In this document: in pieces, positions 1 through 8,230 of the stretch
Numbering within the stretch: position 1 is the first letter of the stretch
How the letters are laid out: every line of letters begins with the position of its first letter
NCBI GenBank assembly: GCA_029210945.1
Contig: JARGGH010000012.1
Location: forward strand, 1 to 64,000
Length of the DNA: 64,000 bases
From: Anaerolineales bacterium
GTDB lineage: Bacteria; Chloroflexota; Anaerolineae; Anaerolineales; E44-bin32
Reading direction: 5' to 3'
The notes under the pieces: generated by a model
Told to the model about the DNA's origin: nothing
Databases searched by the model: none
The model's input: only the letters and a program-made list of their open reading frames with translations
Position numbers and translations under genes: made by a program

Positions 1-75
1 CTTCGGCTAGCGGTTCGTCGGATCAACGCCCGCAGAGGACTCTCACCTCCTAGCTATCGCCCATGCCGGGCGTAC
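1..75 (-). mobile_element. Group IIC intron, 5' end (partial, runs off window)
   Basis: Read on the minus strand from 75 down to 1, the sequence begins GTACGCCCGGCATGGGCG, then an AGGAGGTGAGAGTCCTC helix, then CCGCTAGCCGAAG. This follows, block by block, the start of domain I of the Oceanobacillus iheyensis group IIC intron as I remember it (GUGUGCCCGGCAUGGG, GGGUGAGAGUCCC, AGUUAGCCUAACG). The third base is A, where the usual start is GUGYG. Class C introns are known to insert just after intrinsic terminators, and this one starts immediately after a terminator T-tract. The ribozyme body and any maturase lie outside the window, so completeness is unknown. Confidence 0.75.
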
Positions 76-107
76 AAAATGACCGGGCGCGAAGCGATCA
101 CGCCCGG
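76..107 (-). terminator. Intrinsic terminator of the S1-domain gene
   Basis: On the minus strand CCGGGCG (107-101) pairs with CGCCCGG (89-83) around an 11-nt loop, followed by TCATTTT (82-76). It lies 20 nt after the stop codon of the S1-domain gene. The T-tract touches the first base of the group IIC intron, so it probably also served as the intron target. Confidence 0.7.
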
Positions 108-128
108 CACATACAACCTGCCACCCTC

Positions 129-1157
129 TCACAATGCAGGAAACGCTTCCGAGGGTTCTGCTTCGGTGCTCTCAGATTCAGCGCCAGCCTCCCCTCCGAT
201 TGAGGGGACTGCGCGCAGGCTCAATCCCAGACGCCGGTCCTCTGCATCAATATGAATAATCCGCACGCGCACAATTTCACCCTCGTTGACAACGTTGCGG
301 GGGTGAAGAAAATTTCCATCGCCCATCTCCGAGACGTGGATTAACCCTTCTAACCCCTCTTCAATTCCGACAAATGCGCCGAATTTAACCACATTGGTGA
401 CTTCGCCTTCAATTGTCTGCCCCACCTCGTAGCGCTTTTCCACTTCCTGCCAGGGATCCGGCAGCAGCTCCTTCAGGCTCAAGGCGACACGGTCCTGGTC
501 ACGATCAACGGAGAGGACCTGCACTTCCAGTTCCTCCCCACACTCGATCACATCCTCAGGATGGCGCACTCTGCCCCACGAGAGCTCGGAGACATGGATG
601 AGACCTTCCACCCCGCCCAGGTCGATGAAAACGCCGAAACGGGTGATGTTGGTCACCTTGCCGCACACCCGGTCGCCTGGGTTTAACCGCGTCAGCAATT
701 CGACCCGCCTCCCTGGTCCCGCCAGCGCGGCGCGCTCGGAAAATACCAAACGACCGCGATCCGGGTCATACTCAATGACCTTCAGGGCGACTTTCTTATC
801 GACCATCGCCTCGAGCGCCGCGTTGCGCTCTTGCTCGCTGAAGGACGGATCCACCGCGACCAGATGTGAGACAGGCACAAATCCGCGCAGCCCTCTGGCC
901 TCCACGAGCAACCCACCCCGGTTGAAGCCGATGATCGGCAGCTCGACCACGTCATCCTTCTGGTAGAGTTCCTTCGCCCAACTCCAATCCTCCGGGCTCC
1001 CTGGATGGGTGACTCTCCGATCCGGTTCCGGCGCCGACCGTTCTACAAGCTCCTGGGCTTGTTTCTCCTCTTCGGCCATGATCGCCGACCACCATGATTC
1101 ATCGAGATCAGGTGGTTTTCCCGCCCCTAAAGCATTAGAACCATCATCCCTATTCAT
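129..1157 (-). CDS. rpsA: S1 RNA-binding domain protein (ribosomal protein S1-like)
   Basis: About 342 residues with three recognisable S1 (OB-fold) repeats: a divergent one near residues 65-145, a second near 160-235 (VTNITRFGVFIDLGG, GLIHVSELSW) and a third near 245-320 (VTNVVKFGAFVG, GLIHVSEM). Both ends are acidic and low in complexity. Proteins of this kind bind mRNA at the 30S subunit; this is shorter than the six-repeat E. coli S1 and resembles the three- to four-repeat forms of other phyla. The ATG at 1157 is taken as start; an in-frame TTG at 1187 would add ten residues. A terminator and then a group IIC intron follow directly. Confidence 0.85.
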   Translation of the reverse strand: MNRDDGSNALGAGKPPDLDESWWSAIMAEEEKQAQELVERSAPEPDRRVTHPGSPEDWSWAKELYQKDDVVELPIIGFNRGGLLVEARGLRGFVPVSHLVAVDPSFSEQERNAALEAMVDKKVALKVIEYDPDRGRLVFSERAALAGPGRRVELLTRLNPGDRVCGKVTNITRFGVFIDLGGVEGLIHVSELSWGRVRHPEDVIECGEELEVQVLSVDRDQDRVALSLKELLPDPWQEVEKRYEVGQTIEGEVTNVVKFGAFVGIEEGLEGLIHVSEMGDGNFLHPRNVVNEGEIVRVRIIHIDAEDRRLGLSLRAVPSIGGEAGAESESTEAEPSEAFPAL

Positions 1158-1254
1158 GATTAACCCCACGCCAACTCCATCAGACAAAGAACCGACGATT
1201 CCTTAACATAATATACTGCGTAGCATACCTGAAACCAGCGCAATCGCAAGTCAC

Positions 1255-3165
1255 TCAGGCATCCTCTTCGACCCCCTCTTCGTTCGCGACCGCTTCGCGT
1301 TCCATCGAGGCGATCGCCTCGGCGATCGCCTCGATGGCAACCCGCTGTTTCCGGTACAAATCCGCTTCAGACATCGCCAGCTTCATCGCCACGTCACGCA
1401 CTTTTCGACCCTGGAGGAACTTCAATTCGAGAATATTGTACAGCATCCATTCAGCCGTAAAACGGCGCTCCCCTTCAGGTTTGACCTGTTCCATCGCCGA
1501 TCGCAAGATGGCGCGCAATGCGTTCACCGGGTTGCCATCATGAGCTTCGATTGCCTGACGGACAACCCGCAGCCCCAAAAGCGGGCTCTGTGTCAGCCGG
1601 GGGCCTCCCCAATAATGTCCCAGCGCATCCTTGACCAGATTTGCCAGTTCTTCCTCGCTTCCGATCCCTTCGATCGGACCGGTCAGCGCTTCAGAACCCA
1701 CAAAGCGGGCCTCGGCGCGAATCTTCTGGATCGCTTCGACCTGTGGGACCAGTCGATCCATGACGGCGAAGACCTCTTTTTGCAGTCTTTTCTCCGCCAA
1801 CGCGATCGATGCCCGCTCAAGCAGCGTCTGCAGCCTTTGCTCCTCTTCAACCGAGAATTGCGTCTCTTCAGTATTCGCCCGGATGCCCATAAACCCGATC
1901 ACTTCCGACGGGTTCTCCAAACGCAGCGGCAGCAGCCAGTAGTCATCCCACGAGAACACTGCACCAAGCCGGTCCGATTCAATCGTGTCCTGGGTTACGA
2001 TGAACGGTGGCAGCTCCTCGGAGCCACGCAATGGGTCATCGGGGCCTACCGAGACTTCCAACTCAAGCCCTTCAGGACCAACGATGGCGATGAATGCCGA
2101 TTCGCGGCCGAGCACATCACAGGTCGCGTTGAGCAGCGATTCTAAGAACTGGCGCAGATCCCCGGTCGTCAGCAGTCGTTCTTCGAGCAGTTGCAGTCGG
2201 GCGACGTCGTAGCGATCCTCGCCGATGAAGAACCAGCGTTCGATCGGACGACGCACGAGCGTGATCACATACTGCAGCAGCAAAAGCGTCGCCACCATCG
2301 CGAACGGAACCACGCGGCTGTTCTCGTAACCGATAAGTACGCCGAGTCGGTTGACGACGATTGTGATCGCCAGGACCGTCGACGCGACAACCGGTCCGCG
2401 CAGGATCCATTGGAACAGCCGGCTCTTGACCACTCGGTCGGGAATCGCAACGCCAAAATAGGCTACTGCGTATGACATCAGCACAATCTGCGCCCCGACG
2501 AACGCGTTGATGACAATTAATGTCCCCCAGAACAGAATCGAGCGCGAGACGAACGCCTGCCCGCCCAGCATGAGGAACGGGAAGGATCCAAGCAGGGGGC
2601 CGATCGACCCCGCCATTAAATAGCGCATGCGCCGCCGGCTGGAGCGTGTCAGGCAGCGTTCGTACGCCCGCCAGAAGTTCAAGCCTGCGAAGACCAGCGT
2701 GACGATGAGGAAACCTGTAAAAACCCAGAATAACGGCCCGGGAGAGAGGTAGACGGCTGAGTCTACATTGCGCAGCTCACCGGCCAGGCGACGGCCAAAT
2801 GCGGCCTCGAGCAAAGTCAAGCCGCCGACGATGTAACCGAGCCACACAACCTTGGAGCGGCGCCCCCGTGAGGGACGCCCGGTGGCCGCCAGCAGTGCGT
2901 CAGAAAGCTGCAGATACGCCGCAGGAATGAAGCTGATACCCACCCACTGCAGCCTGAGCCAGGTTTCGCTTTCTGCAGCGAACGGCGCAGTCGCGACGAG
3001 CACATCCCCAAAATATACGATCGTGACGCACGCGAGCAGGACCGCCAGTGAGCGTGCCACGCGCTCTCGCAGGTTGAAGGTGAGCGCATAAAGCAGGAGC
3101 GAGAACGCCGTGATCGTATTGCCAGCGGTCAGTATTTGATTGAGGATCAACAGTGGAGCGACCAT
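1255..3165 (-). CDS. 7TM sensor-like membrane protein with GAF-type domain
   Basis: A 636-residue protein. Residues 1-310 hold about seven to nine hydrophobic helices resembling the 7TM region of some histidine kinases. Residues about 325-460 look like a GAF-type sensor domain, and a helical C-terminus follows, ending in an AIEAIAEAIA run. No H-box, ATPase N/G boxes or output enzyme is visible, so it is not a complete kinase. The C-terminal region (VRDVAMKLAMSEADLYRKQR) looks like a helix-turn-helix or oligomerisation segment. Its role is inferred only as membrane-linked sensing. It lies 32 nt after the GNAT gene, in the same direction. Confidence 0.7.
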   Translation of the reverse strand: MVAPLLILNQILTAGNTITAFSLLLYALTFNLRERVARSLAVLLACVTIVYFGDVLVATAPFAAESETWLRLQWVGISFIPAAYLQLSDALLAATGRPSRGRRSKVVWLGYIVGGLTLLEAAFGRRLAGELRNVDSAVYLSPGPLFWVFTGFLIVTLVFAGLNFWRAYERCLTRSSRRRMRYLMAGSIGPLLGSFPFLMLGGQAFVSRSILFWGTLIVINAFVGAQIVLMSYAVAYFGVAIPDRVVKSRLFQWILRGPVVASTVLAITIVVNRLGVLIGYENSRVVPFAMVATLLLLQYVITLVRRPIERWFFIGEDRYDVARLQLLEERLLTTGDLRQFLESLLNATCDVLGRESAFIAIVGPEGLELEVSVGPDDPLRGSEELPPFIVTQDTIESDRLGAVFSWDDYWLLPLRLENPSEVIGFMGIRANTEETQFSVEEEQRLQTLLERASIALAEKRLQKEVFAVMDRLVPQVEAIQKIRAEARFVGSEALTGPIEGIGSEEELANLVKDALGHYWGGPRLTQSPLLGLRVVRQAIEAHDGNPVNALRAILRSAMEQVKPEGERRFTAEWMLYNILELKFLQGRKVRDVAMKLAMSEADLYRKQRVAIEAIAEAIASMEREAVANEEGVEEDA

Positions 3166-3197
3166 AGCGGGACCAATTCAGCTCGCCGTTAAAGACA

Positions 3198-3749
3198 TCA
3201 CAATTCCAGAGCAAACAGCAGCACAATATCCTGATCGGGATAATACATATCACTGAATCCGGCGAAGGTAAATCCGGTTTTCTGGGCCAGGCGGATTCCT
3301 GGATAATTCTTGCTCTGCATCTCGATGAACAACTTCACGATCTGGCGCTGCCGGGCCCACTCCTTCGCGGCACCAACCAATTTCTGGCCTATCCCCTGCC
3401 GGCGGTAGCGCAGATCGACGACCACATCCGTGATCCACCCCGATTCATCCGCCGGCCCAAAAAGCAGCGACAGATAGCCGGCAGGATCCTCCCCGATCGC
3501 TGCCATCAGCAGCACGGCCTTGTCGGTCCATTCGTCAAGCAGCCTTTCCGGATTGCGCGGATAAGAAACCTGCATCGGGCGTGGCAGCCTGACCTCCCGC
3601 AAGCTCGCTTTGATCTCATCTGACCCACGCTGCAGCGCAAGCTGCCACACATGATCTGTGCTGTAGCCGTGATCCATGCCCGCGAGTGCTTTGATATCGC
3701 TGGAGATAGCCTGACGGATATGGAAACCTTCGCGCATCATCTTATCCAT
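3198..3749 (-). CDS. GNAT family N-acetyltransferase
   Basis: About 183 residues with the GNAT core: a V-V-D-L-R-Y-R-R-Q-G-I-G-Q-K-L motif near residue 120 that matches the acetyl-CoA binding loop (R-x-x-G-x-G/A), followed by SKNYPGIRLAQKTGF, typical of the C-terminal part. The acetylated substrate cannot be told from sequence. The ATG at 3749 is taken as start, 15 nt after the stop of the upstream membrane-protein gene; an in-frame TTG at 3761 is possible. It belongs to the minus-strand run with PNP and the small membrane protein. Confidence 0.85.
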   Translation of the reverse strand: MDKMMREGFHIRQAISSDIKALAGMDHGYSTDHVWQLALQRGSDEIKASLREVRLPRPMQVSYPRNPERLLDEWTDKAVLLMAAIGEDPAGYLSLLFGPADESGWITDVVVDLRYRRQGIGQKLVGAAKEWARQRQIVKLFIEMQSKNYPGIRLAQKTGFTFAGFSDMYYPDQDIVLLFALEL

Positions 3750-3764
3750 TCTACCGATCAATAA

Positions 3765-4460
3765 TCACGGGACAACCTGCACGAGGATCTGACAGGGAAG
3801 CGGTGCGTTACCGAGCGTGTCGGTGACGACAAGCTGGATTGCATACTGTCCGGGAGTCACAAGCGACGTATCCCAGGTCCCCAGGAATTCCTCTTCATCA
3901 CAGCCATCGCAGACCGGCTGATTGCTCGCTGAAATTGCCAGCCAATTGCTCCCTGCTTTAAGATCATGGTATTCGAGCTTGTAAAATGCGAAACCGGGGA
4001 TCTTGGCCGTCCCAAGCAGCTCCACTTCTCCCCGCAAAGCCTCCCCGCTATCAGGTGACGTTATCGTCGCTTCCGGGTTCTGGCAACCCGATCCATCGAT
4101 CATATCAACAGTCAGTGGGGTCGGGGGCGCAGCCTGATCGCTTCCGGCGACCTGCTCGGGTTTGCTTGTCGCGAGCAGCGAGACCGTTGGCAATGGTGTC
4201 GGGCGCATCGCCGGGGGGATCGCCGGGCTGGCGAATGTCGTGATCACGAACGTCGCAAGCACCGCGGAGAGAATGAGCGCCAGCATCGCACCCGAACGAG
4301 TCAATCGCCTGATCGCCCGCTCACGCTCGAGCCCAAACACGGCCGCGCGGAGACTTTGATAGGCTTGGAGGAGAAGCCAGGCGTAGATCACCGCCAGCAG
4401 CACCAACACAAGATAAATCAAAGATTGATTGGCTTCGATGAAGAGAATGGCTTCTTCCAT
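3765..4460 (-). CDS. Membrane-anchored protein with exported C-terminal domain, function unknown
   Basis: This 231-residue protein has hydrophobic helices near residues 12-33 and 55-78, a Pro/Thr/Ser-rich linker, and a C-terminal domain (about 115-231) with four cysteines (GSGCQNPEA, PVCDGCDEEE, PLPCQI). The last domain reads like an Ig-like or cell-surface beta domain (IPGFAFYKLEYHDL, GQYAIQLVVTDTLGN). I do not recognise a named family beyond that. It sits 18 nt after the PNP gene, so it is probably co-transcribed. Confidence 0.7.
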   Translation of the reverse strand: MEEAILFIEANQSLIYLVLVLLAVIYAWLLLQAYQSLRAAVFGLERERAIRRLTRSGAMLALILSAVLATFVITTFASPAIPPAMRPTPLPTVSLLATSKPEQVAGSDQAAPPTPLTVDMIDGSGCQNPEATITSPDSGEALRGEVELLGTAKIPGFAFYKLEYHDLKAGSNWLAISASNQPVCDGCDEEEFLGTWDTSLVTPGQYAIQLVVTDTLGNAPLPCQILVQVVP

Positions 4461-4478
4461 AATGGTGAACGCACGCCC

Positions 4479-5315
4479 TTACAACTTGCGCAGCACCCCC
4501 CGGATCAGCTCAGTTAATCTTGGGACGATGACCTCGCCTGCCTCGAGAACCTCTTCATGAGTCGTGACCGTCGCTCCATCCAGGTTCGCTTTATTACTGA
4601 TCCCGGATATGCCCAGGACACGCGTCCCTCCATGTCGGGCGACGATCACTTCAGGAACAGTCGACATCCCCACTGCATCGACGCCAATTGAATGCAGGAA
4701 GCGCAGGTCCGCCGGCGTCTCGAACGTCGGTCCCGCCAGACAGACGTAGACCCCTTCGTTCATCGGGATGTTGCTTCCGGCAGCGACCTCACGCGCCAGC
4801 GCTTTGTAATCCTTATCGTACGCCTGGCTCATATCAGGGAACCGGGGGCCAAACTCGTTTAGATTGGGGCCGCGCAATGGGTTCTGGCCTGCCATCCCCA
4901 GCAGGTTTATATGATCCGTGATGAGCATCAGCTCACCGGGCTCAAACTCCGGATTGACTGCTCCGGCTGCGTTGGTGACGATCAACGTCTCCACGCCAAT
5001 GCTCTGCATCACCCTGATCGGCAACCCGATGCTGGACATGCTGTGACCTTCGTAATAATGCGCCCTACCCTGCAGAACCATCACCGGCTTGTTTTCCAAA
5101 CTGCCAAAAATAAGCCGCCCGACGTGACCCTCTACTGTGGAAATCGGCCAACCCGGGATCGCGCTTGTCTCGATGCCCGCCACGGCATCGACCTCATCCG
5201 CGAGAGGGCCCAGACCAGAACCCAGGATCATGGCGATCTTAGGCTCGAAGTCGGTTCGCTCACGCACTGCCCCTACAGCGGCCTCGATATCATTCTTCGT
5301 GATGAATCCTTGCAT
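4479..5315 (-). CDS. punA: Purine nucleoside phosphorylase (trimeric, class I)
   Basis: A 278-residue enzyme that splits inosine or guanosine with phosphate to the base and ribose-1-phosphate, for purine salvage. Diagnostic segments: GSGLGPLADEV (phosphate loop), VEGHVG, QGRAHYYEGH, VTNAAGAVNP, GPTFETPADLRFL with the base-binding Glu, and ISNKANLDG with the conserved Asn. Length and order fit the class I high-molecular-mass family. The ATG lies two bases after the stop of the upstream Xer-like gene, indicating tight coupling. Confidence 0.95.
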   Translation of the reverse strand: MQGFITKNDIEAAVGAVRERTDFEPKIAMILGSGLGPLADEVDAVAGIETSAIPGWPISTVEGHVGRLIFGSLENKPVMVLQGRAHYYEGHSMSSIGLPIRVMQSIGVETLIVTNAAGAVNPEFEPGELMLITDHINLLGMAGQNPLRGPNLNEFGPRFPDMSQAYDKDYKALAREVAAGSNIPMNEGVYVCLAGPTFETPADLRFLHSIGVDAVGMSTVPEVIVARHGGTRVLGISGISNKANLDGATVTTHEEVLEAGEVIVPRLTELIRGVLRKL

Positions 5316-5317
5316 GA

Positions 5318-6178
5318 TCAGTTCTCATCCCTTTCGTCCAATGTCTTGTGAATGCGCAGCGCGTTGGGACTGGACAAACCCAGGAGGCGCTGGACTTCGC
5401 TCCGCTTTATCCCTTCGCCCAGCAAGTGCTCCGCCCGGGTATGCCTGAGCGTCTGGGGCGAAAGATCCGAATTCAGCCCCGCGGCTTCCGCCCATCGTTT
5501 GACGACCAGCCAGAGACCTTGCCGGCTCAACCCCTTGCCGCGCTGGTTCAGGAAAAGCCTCGTCTCTCCGGCGTGTTTCACGAAATGCGGCCGTCCGTTT
5601 TGCAGATATTCTTTAAGGATCTCGCTCGATCGCTCAAGCTGCAAACGCTCATCGCTGAATCCCGGCCGGCTGATTGTCCTGCCCTCCGGACCGAGATCTG
5701 AGAGCTGCAGCCTGACGATCTCGTGCGCCCGGAATGCGGTCTCATAGAGCAGATTCAGGATGGCAGCGTCCCTGAGAGCACCCGGAGTCGAACCCTCCAG
5801 GGGCGCCGCGATCAAGCTGTTCAGTTCTCTCCGGCTCAACGTAAGCGGCTTCTCTTGTCGGCTCGGAGGGGCATTCAGGAGCTTTTGCAATCTTCTGGTG
5901 GGGATCGCTGTCGACGCCCCCAGATAGGAAAGAAATGACCGCACGGCCGCCATCTTACGCGAAACGGTCGCTGGCCGGTAACCCTGCTGGTTCAACCAGG
6001 CGGCATAATCGCGAATGCTTCCCTCGGTCAGAGCGGCGATAAGATCATCATTGTTGCTTTGTGTTTTTACAACTCGCTGGAATTGCTCGAGGTCGGTGGA
6101 ATAAGCCAGCAGGGTATTCTCTGCAGCACGTTCCTCGCTTTGTAAATGTTGAAGGAACCGATGGATGGAGTTGTCCAT
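5318..6178 (-). CDS. Xer-like tyrosine recombinase family protein lacking catalytic residues
   Basis: From the ATG at 6178 (AGGAGG four bases upstream) it encodes 286 residues: an N-terminal SAM-like domain (1-95) and a C-terminal recombinase fold. Arg150 (ETAFRAHEIVRL) and Arg245 (QTLRHTRAEHLL) match two catalytic arginines. The HxxR histidine is Gln242, the LGH histidine is Leu268, and the nucleophilic tyrosine position (QIYTH in XerD) is His277 in RIHK. It therefore probably cannot cleave DNA, and a DNA-binding or regulatory role is inferred. The coupling to PNP suggests stable maintenance. An extended -10 lies upstream at 6214-6222. Confidence 0.8.
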   Translation of the reverse strand: MDNSIHRFLQHLQSEERAAENTLLAYSTDLEQFQRVVKTQSNNDDLIAALTEGSIRDYAAWLNQQGYRPATVSRKMAAVRSFLSYLGASTAIPTRRLQKLLNAPPSRQEKPLTLSRRELNSLIAAPLEGSTPGALRDAAILNLLYETAFRAHEIVRLQLSDLGPEGRTISRPGFSDERLQLERSSEILKEYLQNGRPHFVKHAGETRLFLNQRGKGLSRQGLWLVVKRWAEAAGLNSDLSPQTLRHTRAEHLLGEGIKRSEVQRLLGLSSPNALRIHKTLDERDEN

Positions 6179-6213
6179 CCAACCTCCTGGCATCTGGGAT
6201 TGGCTGAGGACGC

Positions 6214-6222
6214 ATTATACCA
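6214..6222 (-). promoter_or_regulatory. Extended -10 promoter for the Xer-like/PNP operon
   Basis: On the minus strand the sequence TGGTATAAT matches an extended -10 (TGnTATAAT), about 36 nt upstream of the ATG at 6178. No convincing -35 is seen at the usual distance. Confidence 0.45.
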
Positions 6223-6443
6223 TCGGAGCCGAAAGAGTTACCATAATTTCAAGGGTGTGATCCAGGCAGTCAAGCTCACAGTGAGGTGAATCTAGGTGGG
6301 AAAAAAACCTCCAATAACGTAATCAATTCCGGTAATTCTAGCTGGACATGTTTTCGATGGGAATGAAATCATTTCTACATTATTCATCTCTATCTGATCA
6401 AATCCTTCTTCAATTTTCAGCCGGCAAACCACCCCCCGCGGAC
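6223..6443. other. Gap upstream of the abiE genes
   Basis: AT-rich sequence between the Xer-like gene and the abiE promoter. A long open frame begins at 6348, but it has no ribosome binding site and a promoter lies inside it, so it is read as untranscribed leader. No RNA gene or repeat is visible. Confidence 0.5.
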
Positions 6444-6472
6444 TTGACAAAGACAACTAATGCTTATAGAAT
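6444..6472 (+). promoter_or_regulatory. Sigma-70 type promoter of abiEi-abiEii
   Basis: TTGACA at 6444-6449 and TAGAAT at 6467-6472 are separated by 17 nt, close to the consensus. Transcription would start near 6479, about 35 nt before the ATG at 6516. This decides the start of the antitoxin, because the longer open frame from 6348 would begin upstream of the transcript. Confidence 0.7.
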
Positions 6473-6515
6473 ATTTCTTAATGTTTATACTATTTTTAAC
6501 AATAAGAAATTTTTC

Positions 6516-7133
6516 ATGATATTTCGAGACTTTGAAACCCAGATTAAGCCGTTGCCGGCTTTCAACCTTAACGATATCCGCAAGATCGACCCGGATTTTC
6601 ACCGGCCGCAGCTAAGCGATTGGATTTCTCGAGGTTACATCACGCCCCTGGCTGGTGGATATTATGTGTTGGCAAATTCGCAGATTGATGAGAGCCTGAT
6701 GTTAATGCTGGCTAACCTGATCTACGAACCCTCCTACATCAGCAGAGAGTATGCACTGGCATACTACCATGTTATCCCAGAATCGGTGCTGGGGGTTACC
6801 AGTGTCAGCTCACGCAAGACCATGCAGTTTGATACGCAGTGGGGTGTATTCAGCTATCGCAGCATCAAGCCCTCTCTGATGTTTGGATACAAGGTGATCG
6901 AGAAGAGCCGGAACACCAAGTTCAAGATTGCCAAGCTGGAAAAGGCAGTCCTGGATTATCTGTACTGGAATCCTGATCTACTATCCGAAGAGGACCTCGA
7001 AGGGTTACGCTGGAATAAAGACACGATTTCCGTATTGGAGGATAATCCCCTTTTCTGGAAGTACTTGAAGATCTTCAACAGCAGGATCCTGGAAAGGAGA
7101 GCCAAGATATTGATGGAGTATGCCGATGCTTGA
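6516..7133 (+). CDS. abiEi: AbiEi-type antitoxin of a type IV toxin-antitoxin system
   Basis: About 205 residues from the ATG at 6516. The N-terminus (FNLNDIRKIDPDF..QLSDWISRGYITPLAGGYYVL) is a winged helix as in AbiEi antitoxins, which repress their own operon. The centre (YISREYALAYYHVIPE, VTSVSSRKT, FKIAKLEKAVLDYLY) matches the family's C-terminal domain. In known AbiE systems the antitoxin counteracts the AbiEii nucleotidyltransferase without direct contact. The next gene starts inside its last codons. The AT-rich bases contrast with the GC-rich flanks and suggest horizontal transfer. Confidence 0.85.
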   Translation: MIFRDFETQIKPLPAFNLNDIRKIDPDFHRPQLSDWISRGYITPLAGGYYVLANSQIDESLMLMLANLIYEPSYISREYALAYYHVIPESVLGVTSVSSRKTMQFDTQWGVFSYRSIKPSLMFGYKVIEKSRNTKFKIAKLEKAVLDYLYWNPDLLSEEDLEGLRWNKDTISVLEDNPLFWKYLKIFNSRILERRAKILMEYADA

Positions 7134-7905
7134 ATTTCAACAGATCAAAGACCAATATCCGGAAAACCTGCAGCGCTTTGAGCGCTCGATCCTGCGGGAG
7201 TATCTGCAGTATAAGATCCTGCAGGCGATCTTTGATAGCAAACATGCCAGCAAACTGGCCTTTCTTGGCGGAACTGCTTTGAGGATCGTTTATGGGAATA
7301 CTCGATTTTCAGAAGATATCGACCTTGATAACTTCGATCTGTCCTGGTCAGAATTTGAAGAGGTCATTCAGAAAGTAAGCCGCTTCCTTTCCCTGGAAGG
7401 ATTTGATGTGGAAATGAAGAATATCAAGAAGGGGGCATATCACTGCAACTTGCGGTTTCCTGAACTGCTCTTCAACCAGGGGCTATCCCCTCTTCCCGGA
7501 GAGAAGATCCTGATCCAGGTGGATAGCACAGCTCAGGGATATGACTATCAACCAGACCTTGTCCTGCTGAATAAGTTTGACGTCTTTACGAATATTAGGG
7601 TCACACCGCTTGATATCCTGTTATCTCAAAAGATCTATACTGCAGTGAATCGGAAAAGACCCACGGGAAGAGATTTCTATGACATCACATTCTTGGCTAG
7701 CAGGGCCAAACCAGATTATGCCTACTTAAACCAGAAACTTGGCGCGGAAACGGAAATCCGATTGAAGGAAGAGATCAGTTTAAGAATCAAGGAATACGAT
7801 TTCAAAGCTATAGCGAGTGATGTGGCACCCTTTTTGATGAACCAAAATGAGATCAAACGCGTTGAGAAATTCCCAGAGTTTTGGGAACAAGTCAACCTGG
7901 GATAA
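7126..7905 (+). CDS. abiEii: AbiEii-type nucleotidyltransferase toxin
   Basis: About 259 residues. The nucleotidyltransferase signature is clear: FLGGTALRIVYG (GG/S motif) then RFSEDIDLDNFDL with two metal-binding aspartates, and further on a Lys-containing segment (TPLDILLSQKIYTAVNRKRPTGRDFYDI) typical of AbiEii. Family members stop growth by modifying RNA, for example tRNA ends. The ATG at 7126 is favoured because GGAG lies seven bases upstream; an ATG at 7120 is also in frame. It overlaps the antitoxin gene by a few bases, as is usual for this pair. The gene looks intact. Confidence 0.87.
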   Translation: MLEFQQIKDQYPENLQRFERSILREYLQYKILQAIFDSKHASKLAFLGGTALRIVYGNTRFSEDIDLDNFDLSWSEFEEVIQKVSRFLSLEGFDVEMKNIKKGAYHCNLRFPELLFNQGLSPLPGEKILIQVDSTAQGYDYQPDLVLLNKFDVFTNIRVTPLDILLSQKIYTAVNRKRPTGRDFYDITFLASRAKPDYAYLNQKLGAETEIRLKEEISLRIKEYDFKAIASDVAPFLMNQNEIKRVEKFPEFWEQVNLG

Positions 7906-7960
7906 TTTCTTACCATGAATTCTCGGAGTAGGACTCCAAATTTTACGGTCCTTTCCTCAT

Positions 7961-8230
7961 ATGATACTCATCGCCCTCAGCGACACACACGGCATGCACC
8001 GCCCCCGCGAGGTCCCCGACGGCGACATCTTGATCCACGCCGGGGACCTGACCATCCGGGGAGACTCGGCCGGCTGTCAGGATTTGTTTGAAGCAGTGGA
8101 GAAGATCAAGCCGGTCTTCCATATCTTTGGTCATATCCACGAAGGGTAGGGAATCACTTCTTACGGCAGCACCACTTTTATCGATGCCAGCGTGTGTGAT
8201 TAGCTGTATAGACCCGTGAATCCGACGCGG
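7961..8230 (+). pseudogene. Calcineurin-like metallophosphoesterase, deleted and interrupted
   Basis: The frame opens with a normal start, MILIALSDTHGMHR, then GDILIHAGDLT. It jumps directly to GCQDLFEAVEKIKPVFHIFGHIHEG, so most of the centre of the domain (including the GNHD motif) is missing. TAG at 8147-8149 stands where a tyrosine is usual after HIHEG. The same frame then continues GITSYGSTTFIDASVCD, a second TAG at 8201-8203, and LYRPVNP, the usual family C-terminus. One internal deletion of roughly 100 or more codons and two nonsense codons make it a clear pseudogene, next to the AbiE genes. Confidence 0.85.

Noticed and set aside
6348..6515. First 56 codons of the abiEi open frame
   Set aside because: No ribosome site, and a near-consensus promoter lies inside, so translation probably starts at 6516.
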